Positions 22,609-31,349 are shown, numbered from the stretch's first letter. The stretch is 64,000 nt of DNA from Amycolatopsis xylanica (GCF_900107045.1 NZ_FNON01000003.1:868001-932000); one strand, 5' to 3'. The notes: generated by a model from the sequence alone, not told the origin. Program-made: numbers and translations.

Positions 22609-22652
22609 TCGGGCTCGTCCGCCGTGGCACGTGACAACCCACGCACCCAACA

Positions 22653-22700
22653 GGTCGTGAGTGTTTTGACCGGTTCTAACCGGCCGTACCACTCACGACC
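22653..22700. repeat. 48-bp palindromic element, copy C
   Basis: GGTCGTGAGTGTTTTGACC pairs with GGCCGTACCACTCACGACC around TTCTAA. Small arm mismatches show some decay. It ends 16 bp from the metB stop codon. Confidence 0.85.
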
Positions 22701-22716
22701 CCCATGGCCCTTGCCC

Positions 22717-23877
22717 TCAAGAGCCCAGCGCGGCGCGCAGGTCCGCGACGAGGTCGCGGCCGTCTTCGATGCCGACCGAGAGGCGCAGCAGGTTCGACGG
22801 GACCTCCAGCGTGGAGCCCTCGGTGCTGGCGTGGGTCATCTTGCCGGGGTGCTCGATCAGCGACTCGATGCCGCCGAGCGACTCGGCGAGGATGAACAGC
22901 TTCGTCCGCGCGGCGACGTCCAGCGCGGCCTGCTCACCGTCGACGTGGGTGAACGAGACCATGCCGCCGAACCGGCGCATCTGCTTGGCGGCGATCTCGT
23001 GCCCGGCGTGGTCGGTCAGGCCCGGGTAGTAGACCGTCGACACCTTCGGGTGCGCGGCCAGCATCTCGACGATCCGCTCGGCGTTGTCGCTGTGCCGGTC
23101 CATGCGCAGCGCCAGCGTCTTCATGCCGCGCAGGGTGAGCCACGCGTCGAACGGGCCGGGCACGGCGCCTGCGGCGTTGCGGATGAAGAACAGCTCCTCG
23201 CGCAGCTCGTCCTCGTTGATCACCACGGCGCCGCCGACGACGTCGGAGTGCCCGCCGATGTACTTGGTGGTCGAGTGCAGCACGATGTCCGCGCCCAGCG
23301 CGAGCGGGTTCTGCAGGTACGGCGTGGCGAAGGTGTTGTCGATGACCAGCCGCGCGCCGGCACTGTGCGCGACACCGCCGAGCGCGGCGATGTCGGCGAT
23401 GCCGAGCATCGGGTTGCTGGGCGTCTCGCACCAGATGAGCTTGGTCTCGGGCCGGATAGCGGCCCTGACCTCGTCGATCTTGGACAGGTCGGCGACCGTG
23501 TGCTCGATGCCCCAGAGGCTCAGCACCTTGTCGATCAGCCGGAACGTGCCGCCGTACGCGTCGTTGCCGAGCACCAGGTGGTCGCCGGGGCGCAGCACGG
23601 TGCGCAGCACGGCGTCGGTCGCGGCCATGCCGGAGGCGAACGCGAGCGCGTGGCGTGCGCCTTCGAGCGCGGCCAGTGCCTCTTCGAGCGCGCTGCGGGT
23701 CGGGTTCGCGGTGCGCGAGTACTCGAAGCCGCCCTCACGGAGACCGCCGACGCCGTCCTGGGCGTACGTCGAAGTCTGGTAAATCGGCACGATCACCGCG
23801 CCCGTCCTCGGATCGGGCGCCTGACCGGCGTGGATGGCGCGCGTTTCGAAACCGAGCGCCGAGAAGTCATCGACCAT
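22717..23877 (-). CDS. metB: Cystathionine gamma-synthase (Cys/Met metabolism PLP enzyme)
   Basis: The enzyme joins an activated homoserine with cysteine to give cystathionine. The 386-residue product has the PLP lysine Lys205 in HSTTKYIGGHSDVVGG, the FEYSRTANPTR motif and the IEHPGKMTHAS segment near the end. Neighbouring cbs and mycobacterial gene order favour MetB over cystathionine gamma-lyase or O-acetylhomoserine sulfhydrylase, which are close relatives and cannot be fully excluded. It lies downstream of four proline-rich membrane genes on the same strand, 48 bp from the nearest. Confidence 0.9.
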   Translation of the reverse strand: MVDDFSALGFETRAIHAGQAPDPRTGAVIVPIYQTSTYAQDGVGGLREGGFEYSRTANPTRSALEEALAALEGARHALAFASGMAATDAVLRTVLRPGDHLVLGNDAYGGTFRLIDKVLSLWGIEHTVADLSKIDEVRAAIRPETKLIWCETPSNPMLGIADIAALGGVAHSAGARLVIDNTFATPYLQNPLALGADIVLHSTTKYIGGHSDVVGGAVVINEDELREELFFIRNAAGAVPGPFDAWLTLRGMKTLALRMDRHSDNAERIVEMLAAHPKVSTVYYPGLTDHAGHEIAAKQMRRFGGMVSFTHVDGEQAALDVAARTKLFILAESLGGIESLIEHPGKMTHASTEGSTLEVPSNLLRLSVGIEDGRDLVADLRAALGS

Positions 23878-23925
23878 ACGGACCAGCGTACGGCCCGTGA
23901 CCCGTCATCCCGACAGGTGGGATGA

Positions 23926-24513
23926 CTACCAGGGCCGCGGGTTCTCGGGGTAGTGGGGCGGCTGCTGGAGCTGATAGCCGGGAACGCCGTAGGGCGGTGG
24001 CGGGCCCACCGGCCGTGGAGCCAGCCAGCGCGCGGTCGCGTTCAGCGAGGCGAGCACGACCGTGGCGACCGCGGGCAGCGCGGCGAGGAGCATGACGAAC
24101 GCGGCGGGCATGATCCCGTGCGCGTAGACGCCGACCGCGCCGAATCCGATCGCGGTCGCGTACACCACGATCGCCAGCGCGGCGCCGATGATCACGTTGA
24201 TCCGCCCGGCCGGTTTGCGCAGGAAGATCATGATCCCGCCGCCGATCAGCAGCCCGGCGAGTATCGGGTTCACGCCGACCGAGATGATGATCGACATCAC
24301 GTTGGCGAAGGCACCGAGGTTGACCGCGCCCGCGATGGCGCCGACCAGGTGCACGAGGCCGCCGAGGATGGCGAGGACGGCCGCGGTGATCGCGGTGCCG
24401 CCACTCGGGGCGGACGGCGGCGGCTGCTGACCCGGGTACTGCTGGCCTGGGTACTGCTGCCCGGGATATTGCGGTCCCGGGTACGGCTGCCCCGGGTATT
24501 GCTGATAGGTCAT
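23926..24513 (-). CDS. Proline/tyrosine-rich membrane protein (four predicted TM helices)
   Basis: The 195-residue protein has a PGQ/YPG-repeat N-terminal tail (YPGQQYPGQQYPGQQPPP), about four hydrophobic helices starting at AITAAVLAILGGLVHLVGAI, and a Pro-rich C-terminus. The start lies only seven bases after the stop of the preceding gene, so they form an operon. No enzymatic motif is seen. Such tails often mediate envelope protein interactions in actinobacteria. Confidence 0.8.
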   Translation of the reverse strand: MTYQQYPGQPYPGPQYPGQQYPGQQYPGQQPPPSAPSGGTAITAAVLAILGGLVHLVGAIAGAVNLGAFANVMSIIISVGVNPILAGLLIGGGIMIFLRKPAGRINVIIGAALAIVVYATAIGFGAVGVYAHGIMPAAFVMLLAALPAVATVVLASLNATARWLAPRPVGPPPPYGVPGYQLQQPPHYPENPRPW

Positions 24514-24520
24514 GTCCCGG

Positions 24521-25153
24521 TCACCACTGTCCCGGCGGCGGATAACCGCCCTGCTGCGGCGGCGGTCCCTGCTGCGGGTAACCCTGCTGCGGATAACCGG
24601 GCTGCTGGGGATAACCCGGCTGCGGCGGGTAGCCCGGCTGCTGCGGGTAACCGGGCGGCTGGCCGTAGCCCATGGGGCGGCGCTTCATCGCGTACATGGC
24701 CTTGGCGTAGGCCGCCGAGCCCGGCAGCACCGCGAAGATCGCCGCCACGACGCCGACGATCAGGCCGAACCCGTAACAGGCATTCCACGGGCCCCTGCCG
24801 CTGAAGATCCCCTCCAGGTAGATGCCGTACGGGAAGTCATAGATCGCGGGCTTGAGCAGCACCACGATCTCCCAGACCGCCGCGCCGCCCATGATCAGGA
24901 ACGCGCCAGCCGCCCGATAGGTGAGCAGCATGATCGCCCCGGCCAGTGCCGCGCCGGTGCAGATCAGCTCGACGAACCAGAGCGCGATGCCACTGCCCGG
25001 CATCACCGGCAGATCGGCGATCGCGGAGACCACCCCACCAGCCGCCAGCAGCACGAAGGCCACCGCCGCGATTCCTGCCACCGTGTGCGTCGCCGCGCCG
25101 GGCGGCCTGCCCTGCGGCGGCCCGTACTGCTGCGGCGGATACGGATATCCCAT
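24521..25153 (-). CDS. Membrane protein with C-terminal GYPQQP repeats
   Basis: The 210-residue protein has a short Pro/Gln N-terminus, four hydrophobic helices between about residues 22 and 150, and a C-terminal tail of tandem GYPQQP/GYPPQP repeats encoded at 24521-24670. It is second in a run of similar genes, separated by 7 bp and 18 bp from its neighbours. Its place between cbs and metB parallels the proline-rich antigen gene of mycobacteria, but no RDD domain is visible, so I do not use that name. Confidence 0.8.
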   Translation of the reverse strand: MGYPYPPQQYGPPQGRPPGAATHTVAGIAAVAFVLLAAGGVVSAIADLPVMPGSGIALWFVELICTGAALAGAIMLLTYRAAGAFLIMGGAAVWEIVVLLKPAIYDFPYGIYLEGIFSGRGPWNACYGFGLIVGVVAAIFAVLPGSAAYAKAMYAMKRRPMGYGQPPGYPQQPGYPPQPGYPQQPGYPQQGYPQQGPPPQQGGYPPPGQW

Positions 25154-25171
25154 GTCTCCCCCTCCGGTTGA

Positions 25172-25708
25172 TCACCAGCCCTGGGGATTGTATGCCGGTG
25201 GCTGTCCGTACACCTGAGGCGCGGAGGGGCGGAAGCGCAGGTACTTGAACGTCGGCGGCAGCACGGCGAGCAGGAGCACGAGCGGCGCGCCGATCACGGC
25301 CGCGGCGCGCACGATGTCCTCGGTCAGGCTGAAGCTGAACACGGCGGAGAAGTACTCGCCGAAACTGAGGTACAGCGTGGCTTCCAGCAGGATCGCGGCG
25401 ATGGCCAGCAGCGAGCCGACGATGAGGACGATGGCACCGGCGAATGCGCGGAAGAACGTCATCAGCGAGCCGAGCAGCAGGCAGAACGCCGCGGTGAGCG
25501 CGACGCCGATGTAGATGAGCGCGCGGGTGTCCAGGTCACCGATGCTGAAGCCGGACGGCAGTGAGATGAAGACCCGGATCGGCAGGTAGGCGATGGCGCC
25601 GGCGACGAGAAGGCCCAGCAGTCCCGCCAGTATGGCCGTCGCCCCGCTCGGGCGGCGTTGCGGCGCGGGCGGGCCCTGCTGCTGCGCGTAACCATAGGGA
25701 CCTGACAC
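25172..25708 (-). CDS. Proline-rich-tailed membrane protein
   Basis: The 178-residue protein has short Pro/Gln tails at both ends and about four hydrophobic helices (AILAGLLGLLVAGAIAYL onward). The GTG at 25708 is used; GGGGGAG precedes it at tight spacing, and a TTG at 25729 is the alternative. It forms an operon with the next two genes. No family was recognised. Confidence 0.75.
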   Translation of the reverse strand: MSGPYGYAQQQGPPAPQRRPSGATAILAGLLGLLVAGAIAYLPIRVFISLPSGFSIGDLDTRALIYIGVALTAAFCLLLGSLMTFFRAFAGAIVLIVGSLLAIAAILLEATLYLSFGEYFSAVFSFSLTEDIVRAAAVIGAPLVLLLAVLPPTFKYLRFRPSAPQVYGQPPAYNPQGW

Positions 25709-25799
25709 AACTCCCCCAACTGGCGGCAAGAAGACGGTGAGCGCCCACCCTAACGCTCACAACGCCCCTGCGGAGTAGGGAAAACCTCATCACAGCGAA

Positions 25800-25840
25800 A
25801 AAGTGATGCCCCGGTCGCGAGGCGACCGGGGCATCACTTT
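25800..25840. terminator. Perfect hairpin after the TQVV-repeat membrane gene
   Basis: 19-bp perfect arms AAAGTGATGCCCCGGTCGC and its complement enclose GAG. It lies 12 bp after the stop at 25852 and upstream of the next gene on the same strand. Confidence 0.8.
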
Positions 25841-25851
25841 CGGTGATCAAC

Positions 25852-27270
25852 TCACCACTGCTGCGGGGGCTGCTGCCCCGGCTGGCCGAACTGGCCAGGC
25901 TGCTGCGGCGGCTGCCCGAACTGACCGGGCTGACCCGGCTGCCCGAACTGGCCCGGCTGCGGCTGGCCGTACGGCTGCTGCGGCGGCTGGCCAGGCTGCC
26001 CGAACTGACCGGGCTGGCCCGGCTGCTGCTGGGGCTGCCCGTACTGCGGCTGCTGGAAGCCACCGCTGGCCGGGTTCGGGCCGCCAGGCTGGCCGAAGCC
26101 ACCGCTGGGCGGGTTGAACCCACCCGGCTGGCCGAACTGCTGCTGGCCGGGCTGGCCGAACTGGCCCGGCTGGCCGAAGCCGCCGCTCGGCGGGCCGCCG
26201 AAGCCACCGGGGGCGCCACCGAGCGCCGAGCCGGAGCCGATGCCGACGAACTGCTGGGTGGCCGGGATGAGCCCGAGCGCGCCGACCGCACCGATCAGCA
26301 GGCCGAAGATCAGGGTCATCACGGCCCTGGTCAGGTTGCCGAGGTCGATGAGCAGGATGAGCGAGAAGAGCAGCAGCACGGCGCCCGCGCCGACGATCAC
26401 CCAGGTGGCGAGCTTGTTCTTGAGGAACAGCAGCACGCCACCGCCGATCCCGGCGATGCTGCCGAGCAGCAGCATGATGATGTAGAAGTAGGCACGGCCG
26501 GGCACGCCGCTGCCCGCTTCGCTGGCCCGCTCGGCCGCGGCCTCACAGGTCGACCTGGGTACGCCGTTGGCGACGCACTGGTCGACCAGGCTGCTGGTGC
26601 TGCCGCCGCCCAGGTCGCCGAGGACCGTGATCATCAGGATCGCGCCGATCAGGCCGAGCAGCGCCACGACGCCGGCGGCGATCATGCCGAACAGCGCGTT
26701 CTGGCCGCCCGCGGCGCCGCCGGGAGGCGGGCCGAAACCGGGAGGCGGGCCACCGAAGCCCTGCTGCGGCTGGCCGAAACCACCCTGGCCCTGCGACGGG
26801 TCGAAGCCCTGCTGCGGGGGCGGGAAGCCCTGCTGCTGGCCACCGAAGGCGCCCGGGTTCTGGCCGTAGCCGCCGTAGCCACCGGCCGACGGGTTGTCCG
26901 CCGCGCTCGGCGGCGGGGCGTACGGGATCGCGGCAGGCGGCTGCGAGCCCGGCGGGACCAGCTGGGTCGACTCGCCGGGAGCCTCACCGCCGCCACCGAC
27001 CGGGTTCACCATCTGCGTCGCGTTGGGGTCGCCGACCGGGGGCACCACCTGGGTGGCGCCGGCGTCGGCCGGACGCTGCGGCTGGACCACCTGGGTCGGC
27101 TCCGGGCTGTCGCCGAACGTGCCGCCTCCCTGTGGCTGGCCCGGCTGCACGACCTGGGTCGGCTCCGGCGAACCGAAGGGATTGTCTTGCTGCGGCTGGG
27201 GACCACTCGGCGGGCCCTGCTGTGGCTGGCCGCCACCCCAAGGCTGGTTCGGTGGCTGCGGAGCACTCAT
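25852..27270 (-). CDS. Large Pro/Gly/Gln-rich membrane protein with five TQ[VML]VxP motifs
   Basis: The 472-residue protein has three parts. Residues 1-195 are disordered and hold five copies of a Thr-Gln-hydrophobic-Val-x-Pro motif, with threonines at 38, 59, 73, 85 and 102. Residues about 196-340 contain four hydrophobic helices. Between the first two lies a loop with two Cys (DQCVANGVPRSTCEAA), probably outside and disulfide-bonded. The C-terminus has many FGQPGQ/QPGQFGQ repeats. The evenly spaced Thr motifs in an otherwise variable tail look like kinase or FHA-domain sites, which is inference. It has its own terminator at 25800-25840 and lies 111 bp downstream of cbs. Confidence 0.85.
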   Translation of the reverse strand: MSAPQPPNQPWGGGQPQQGPPSGPQPQQDNPFGSPEPTQVVQPGQPQGGGTFGDSPEPTQVVQPQRPADAGATQVVPPVGDPNATQMVNPVGGGGEAPGESTQLVPPGSQPPAAIPYAPPPSAADNPSAGGYGGYGQNPGAFGGQQQGFPPPQQGFDPSQGQGGFGQPQQGFGGPPPGFGPPPGGAAGGQNALFGMIAAGVVALLGLIGAILMITVLGDLGGGSTSSLVDQCVANGVPRSTCEAAAERASEAGSGVPGRAYFYIIMLLLGSIAGIGGGVLLFLKNKLATWVIVGAGAVLLLFSLILLIDLGNLTRAVMTLIFGLLIGAVGALGLIPATQQFVGIGSGSALGGAPGGFGGPPSGGFGQPGQFGQPGQQQFGQPGGFNPPSGGFGQPGGPNPASGGFQQPQYGQPQQQPGQPGQFGQPGQPPQQPYGQPQPGQFGQPGQPGQFGQPPQQPGQFGQPGQQPPQQW

Positions 27271-27381
27271 GTGGGACTTCCCCCTTGACGAGGACCTGAA
27301 AGTTCTGCTCGCCGGACACGCTAGTGCATGCCGAGGTAGGGCGCTGGTAACGCCCCACCCCGGTCCCGCGATCTGATCTGG

Positions 27382-28752
27382 TTACCGTCCTGCCAGAAAG
27401 CCCAGCAGGTCGTGCCTGGTGACCACCCCGGCGGGCTTGCCGTCGATGAGCACGAGCGCGCCGTCCGCGCCCGAGAGCGCCTTCATCGCGGAGCTCACCT
27501 GCTCACCGGCCCCGATGGTGGGCAGTGGCGGCGACATGTGCTTGTCCAGGCGATCCGCGAGCTGCGCCTTGCCGGTGAACAGCGCGTCGAGCAGGTCGCG
27601 CTCGTTGACCGCGCCGACCACCTCGGCCGCCATGACCGGCGGTTCCGCGCTGACGACGGGCATCTGGCTGACGCCGAACTCCGAGAGGATGGCGACGGCC
27701 TCGGCGACGGTCTCGTTCGGGTGACTGTGCACGAGGCTGGGCAGGCTGCCGCTCTTCTTGGTCAGCACGTCGCCGACCGTGGCGCCGGAGGACTCCGGCG
27801 GGAGGAAGCCGTAGGACGACATCCAGTCGTCGTTGAACACCTTGGTGAGGTAGCCGCGGCCGCCGTCGGGCAGCAGCACGACGATGACGTCTTCGGGGCC
27901 GCAGCGCTCGGCGAGCTTCAGCGCGGCGGCGACGGCCATCCCGCACGAGCCGCCGACCAGCAGGCCCTCTTCGAGCGCGAGGCGGCGGGTGATGTCGAAC
28001 GAGTCGGCGTCGGAGACGGCGATGATCTCGTCGGCGACGCCGCGGTCGTAGGTCTCCGGCCAGAAGTCCTCGCCGACGCCCTCGACCAGGTACGGGCGGC
28101 CGGTGCCACCCGAGTAGACCGAGCCCTCGGGGTCGGCGCCGATGACCTTGACGCGGCCTTCGCTGGCCTCTTTGAGGTAGCGGCCGGTGCCGGAGATGGT
28201 GCCGCCGGTGCCCACGCCCGCGACGAAGTGCGTGATCTTGCCTTCGGTCTGCGTCCAGAGCTCGGGCCCGGTCGAGTGGTAGTGGCTCGCCGGGTTCTCC
28301 GGGTTGGCGTACTGGTTCGGCTTCCACGCGCCCTCGATCTCGCGCACGAGCCGGTCGGACACGTTGTAGTACGAGTCGGGGTGCTCCGGCGCGACCGCGG
28401 TCGGGCAGACGACCACGCGGGCGCCGTAGGCCTTGAGCACGTTGCGCTTGTCCTCGCTGACCTTGTCAGGGCAGACGAACACGCACTTGTAGCCCTTGCG
28501 CTGGGCGACCATGGCCAGCCCGACGCCGGTGTTGCCCGAGGTCGGCTCGACGATCGTGCCGCCGGGCTTCAGCTCGCCGGAGCGCTCGGCCGCCTCGATC
28601 ATGCGCAGCGCGATGCGGTCCTTGACGCTGCCGCCAGGGTTGACGTACTCGACCTTCGCGAGCACCAGGGGTTGTAGCCCCTCGGTGAGCGCGTTCAGCT
28701 TGACCAGCGGGGTGTTGCCCACGAGATCGACAATATGCTCGACGTAATCCAC
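27382..28752 (-). CDS. cbs: Cystathionine beta-synthase with C-terminal CBS domain pair
   Basis: This PLP enzyme condenses homocysteine and serine in reverse transsulfuration. The 456-residue product has Lys44 as PLP lysine (NPGGSVKDR), the PTSGNTG motif and the GTGGTISG phosphate loop. Two CBS domains (about residues 340-456) end with KPAGVVTRHDLLGFLAGR. No N-terminal haem domain is present, as expected for bacteria. A possible small ORF lies 102 bp upstream on the same strand. Confidence 0.94.
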   Translation of the reverse strand: MDYVEHIVDLVGNTPLVKLNALTEGLQPLVLAKVEYVNPGGSVKDRIALRMIEAAERSGELKPGGTIVEPTSGNTGVGLAMVAQRKGYKCVFVCPDKVSEDKRNVLKAYGARVVVCPTAVAPEHPDSYYNVSDRLVREIEGAWKPNQYANPENPASHYHSTGPELWTQTEGKITHFVAGVGTGGTISGTGRYLKEASEGRVKVIGADPEGSVYSGGTGRPYLVEGVGEDFWPETYDRGVADEIIAVSDADSFDITRRLALEEGLLVGGSCGMAVAAALKLAERCGPEDVIVVLLPDGGRGYLTKVFNDDWMSSYGFLPPESSGATVGDVLTKKSGSLPSLVHSHPNETVAEAVAILSEFGVSQMPVVSAEPPVMAAEVVGAVNERDLLDALFTGKAQLADRLDKHMSPPLPTIGAGEQVSSAMKALSGADGALVLIDGKPAGVVTRHDLLGFLAGR

Positions 28753-28854
28753 GCCGACAGCCTAATCCGAGCGCGAGTGCGCTGGGGGTCTCCAGGTGCG
28801 CGTCGGGACGGCGGGCGGCGTGGCGCGAGGTCCGGCGGGACCCCGCGTGAGGAG

Positions 28855-28989
28855 TTATGCGACAGCCAAGCCGCTGTTCACGCCGAGTGCCCGCTGAAGG
28901 GCCGCAGCCACGCCGAAACGCCGTCCCGCCCTGGAAACTTGACCCAGCGCGAGGTCGCGCTTGATGAGGTTCAAGCAACCGGTGACCAT
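28855..28989 (-). CDS. Possible 44-codon small ORF upstream of cbs
   Basis: An ATG at 28989 is preceded by AAAGGGA at good spacing and opens 44 codons ending in TAA. The peptide starts MVTGCLNLIKRDLAL and is basic and amphipathic (GRRFGVAAALQRALGV). GC at third positions is about 74 percent, lower than neighbouring genes, so coding is uncertain. It lies in the 263-bp space between cbs and the pentapeptide gene, on their strand. It could be a leader peptide, an independent small protein or chance. Confidence 0.4.
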   Translation of the reverse strand: MVTGCLNLIKRDLALGQVSRAGRRFGVAAALQRALGVNSGLAVA

Positions 28990-29015
28990 TGTGGTCCCTT
29001 TCGGGGTTCGGTGTT

Positions 29016-30017
29016 TCACGGACTGGATTCAAGGCGCAGTCTATCGGGTAATTCGGTTGCGCTGGAAGGGTTCAGCACCAACTCGGCGTACCCGGGACGG
29101 TCCGGGATCGGACGTTCCGAATAACCCTGCGGCCATTTCCGGCGATGGCCGTGATCTGTCCGGGTAATGACGCCGACGAGCTTCGCTTGTGTTTTCTCGC
29201 CGAAGTCGACTTCGTTTTCAAAAGTCGCCCCGGTGAAGGTTTCTCCCATTCCCGAGAAGGTGACCGAGCGGAAGTCGGTCCCCCCGGTGAACTTCGCGCC
29301 CTTGAAGTCGGCCTTGCTGGTGAACTCGGTGCCGCGGAACAGGGTGTCGCCGATGAAGGTCGCCTCGTGGAACACCGCCGAGCGGATCCGGCAGTGCGTG
29401 AGCTTGAACTTCGTCAGCGTCGCGCTGACCAGGTCGAGGTCGATGTCCGGCCAGAAGAAGGCGTTGTCGTCGTCCTTGCCCGGCTGCAGGTGCAGGTGCA
29501 GCAGGCGCTCCGCGGTCTGCCTGACCTGGAGTTCCTGCCGGGCTTCGTCGTTCTTGTCGTCCGGGGTGAACGGCATGCGCAGGTACGCGCAGATGACGTT
29601 GACGATGGTCTGGCGCTGCGGCTGGTAGTCCTGCGCCAGCCGTTCGAGCGAGTAGAGCCCGGCGAGCCGCACCGGCGCCTTGTCGCTGCCGAGCTGGTCG
29701 GCGGCCTTGCCGTAGATCTCCGTGATGCGTTTCTCGGTGGCGTCGTGGTCCTTCTGCGCCAGGTCGAGCTCGGCCGACCGCTGCCGCCGCGCGGACAGCA
29801 GCAGGGCCGCCGCGCCGCCGGTGCCGACGACGATGGTCGCCGCGGTGCGCAGCGCGTCGAGGCGCGCGACGTCCTCCGGCCTGCCGCCGCCGAGCCGCCA
29901 GAGCAGCAGCATCGCGGCGAGGCCCGCTATTACCAGCAGCCCGGCGCTCCAGAGCACGATCGCGCGAATGGTCAGCACACGGTGCGAGTGACTCCCCACA
30001 GCCGGTGATTCTGCCAC
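29016..30017 (-). CDS. Membrane-anchored pentapeptide-repeat protein
   Basis: The 333-residue protein has two N-terminal transmembrane helices (AIVLWSAGLLVIAGLAAMLLLW and TAATIVVGTGGAAALLLS). A charged helical segment with EKRITEIYGKAADQLGSDKAPVRLAGLYSLERLA follows; this stretch is typical of a large actinobacterial family. The C-terminal third is a degenerate pentapeptide-repeat beta-helix (AVFHEATFIGDTLFRGTEF, ADFKGAKFTGGTDF). The function is unknown. The GTG at 30017 has no evident ribosome site. Confidence 0.85.
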   Translation of the reverse strand: MAESPAVGSHSHRVLTIRAIVLWSAGLLVIAGLAAMLLLWRLGGGRPEDVARLDALRTAATIVVGTGGAAALLLSARRQRSAELDLAQKDHDATEKRITEIYGKAADQLGSDKAPVRLAGLYSLERLAQDYQPQRQTIVNVICAYLRMPFTPDDKNDEARQELQVRQTAERLLHLHLQPGKDDDNAFFWPDIDLDLVSATLTKFKLTHCRIRSAVFHEATFIGDTLFRGTEFTSKADFKGAKFTGGTDFRSVTFSGMGETFTGATFENEVDFGEKTQAKLVGVITRTDHGHRRKWPQGYSERPIPDRPGYAELVLNPSSATELPDRLRLESSP

Positions 30018-30045
30018 CGGGGAAGGTGGTGTGAGGTGTCTTCCT

Positions 30046-30074
30046 TTGACCCGCGCGACGTGGTGGACAAGTAT
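30046..30074 (+). promoter_or_regulatory. Possible thiolase promoter
   Basis: TTGACC at 30046-30051 is followed after 17 bp by AAGTAT. The -35 is good and the -10 weak; a TATGAG three bases further right is an alternative. It points toward the thiolase at 30113. Confidence 0.35.
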
Positions 30075-30078
30075 GAGG

Positions 30079-30095
30079 TGAGCAACCGCTTAGCA
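30079..30095. promoter_or_regulatory. Candidate TetR-type operator before the thiolase
   Basis: TGAGCAACCGCTTAGCA contains the imperfect inverted pair TGAGC/GCTTA around four bases, resembling operators of actinobacterial TetR regulators of acyl-CoA genes. It sits just downstream of the possible -10, where a repressor could block transcription. Confidence 0.3.
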
Positions 30096-30112
30096 CGAAG
30101 GAGTGTTTCGCC

Positions 30113-31333
30113 ATGCCCGAAGCCGTCATCGTCGCCACCGCGCGGTCCCCGATCGGGCGCGCCGGTAAGGGCTCACTGGTCGGCATGCGACCGGACGACC
30201 TCACGGTGCAGATGGTGCGGGCAGCGCTGGCCAAGGTGCCGCAGCTGGACCCGACCGCGATCGAAGACCTCATGCTCGGCTGTGGCCTGCCCGGCGGTGA
30301 GTCCGGGTTCAACATGGGCCGCGCGGTCGCCGTCGAGCTCGGCTACGACCACCTGCCCGGCTGCACCGTCACCCGCTACTGCTCGTCGAGCCTGCAGACC
30401 ACCCGGATGGCCCTGCACGCGATCAAGGCGGGCGAGGGCGACGTCTTCATCTCCGCGGGCGTCGAGACCGTCTCGCGGTTCGCCAAGGGCAGCTCGGACT
30501 CGTGGCCGGACACGCACAACCCGCTGTTCGCCGACGCCGAGGCCCGTACCAAGGCGACCGCCGAGTCCGGCGCCGACAGCTGGACCGACCCGCGCGAGAA
30601 CGGGCAGCTGCCCGACGTCTACATCGCGATGGGCCAGACCGCGGAGAACCTGGCGCGGCTGAAGAACGTCTCGCGCGAGGAGATGGACGAGTTCGGTGTC
30701 CGGTCGCAGAACCTGGCCGAGAAGGCCATCGCGGACGGTTTCTGGGCCAAGGACATCACGCCGGTGACGCTGCCGGACGGCACGGTGCTGTCGAAGGACG
30801 ACGGGCCGCGCGCGGGCGTCACGCTCGAAGGCGTTTCCGGGCTGAAGCCGGTGTTCCGCCCCGACGGCCGCATCACCGCGGGCAACTGCTGCGCGCTGAA
30901 CGACGGCGCGGCGGCGCTGGTCGTCATGTCGGACGTGAAGGCGCGCGAGCTCGGCATCACGCCGCTGGCCCGCGTCGTCTCCACCGGTGTTTCCGGGCTG
31001 TCGCCGGAGATCATGGGCTACGGGCCGGTCGAGGCGTCCAAGCGCGCGCTGGCCCGCGCGGGCCTGGGCATCGGCGACATCGACCTGGTCGAGATCAACG
31101 AGGCGTTCGCGGCGCAGGTCATCCCGTCGTACAAGGACCTCGGGATCGACATCGACCGGCTGAACGTCAACGGCGGCGCGATCGCGGTCGGCCACCCGTT
31201 CGGCATGACCGGCGCGCGGATCACCTCCACGCTGATCAACTCGCTGCAGCACCACGACAAGCAGTTCGGCCTGGAGACCATGTGCGTCGGCGGCGGCCAG
31301 GGCATGGCCATGGTCATCGAGCGCCTCAGCTAG
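30113..31333 (+). CDS. Acetyl-CoA C-acyltransferase (thiolase)
   Basis: The 406-residue enzyme cleaves 3-ketoacyl-CoA or condenses acyl-CoAs. The nucleophilic Cys90 lies in TRYCSSSLQ, the catalytic His in GHPFGMTGAR and the second Cys in METMCVGGGQG-like context (LETMCVGGGQGMAM). AAGGAG precedes the ATG. Position near cbs matches the FadA3-type thiolase of mycobacteria (from memory), but chain-length preference cannot be read, so no symbol is given. A perfect 28-bp hairpin follows. Confidence 0.93.
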   Translation: MPEAVIVATARSPIGRAGKGSLVGMRPDDLTVQMVRAALAKVPQLDPTAIEDLMLGCGLPGGESGFNMGRAVAVELGYDHLPGCTVTRYCSSSLQTTRMALHAIKAGEGDVFISAGVETVSRFAKGSSDSWPDTHNPLFADAEARTKATAESGADSWTDPRENGQLPDVYIAMGQTAENLARLKNVSREEMDEFGVRSQNLAEKAIADGFWAKDITPVTLPDGTVLSKDDGPRAGVTLEGVSGLKPVFRPDGRITAGNCCALNDGAAALVVMSDVKARELGITPLARVVSTGVSGLSPEIMGYGPVEASKRALARAGLGIGDIDLVEINEAFAAQVIPSYKDLGIDIDRLNVNGGAIAVGHPFGMTGARITSTLINSLQHHDKQFGLETMCVGGGQGMAMVIERLS

Positions 31334-31349
31334 CCAAAACCTGGTCGTA

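Larger units (their letters stand above)
22384..22716. other. 333-bp convergent intergenic region packed with palindromes
   Basis: No gene is visible. From left to right it holds a terminator hairpin (22389-22427), a half copy of the 48-bp palindrome (22497-22531), an 18/20-matching inverted repeat (22562-22608) and a full 48-bp palindrome (22653-22700) next to the metB stop. Confidence 0.75.

Noticed and set aside
28753..29015. SAM riboswitch upstream of cbs
   Set aside because: I looked for SAM-type leader features on the minus strand and could not match conserved stems or core bases.
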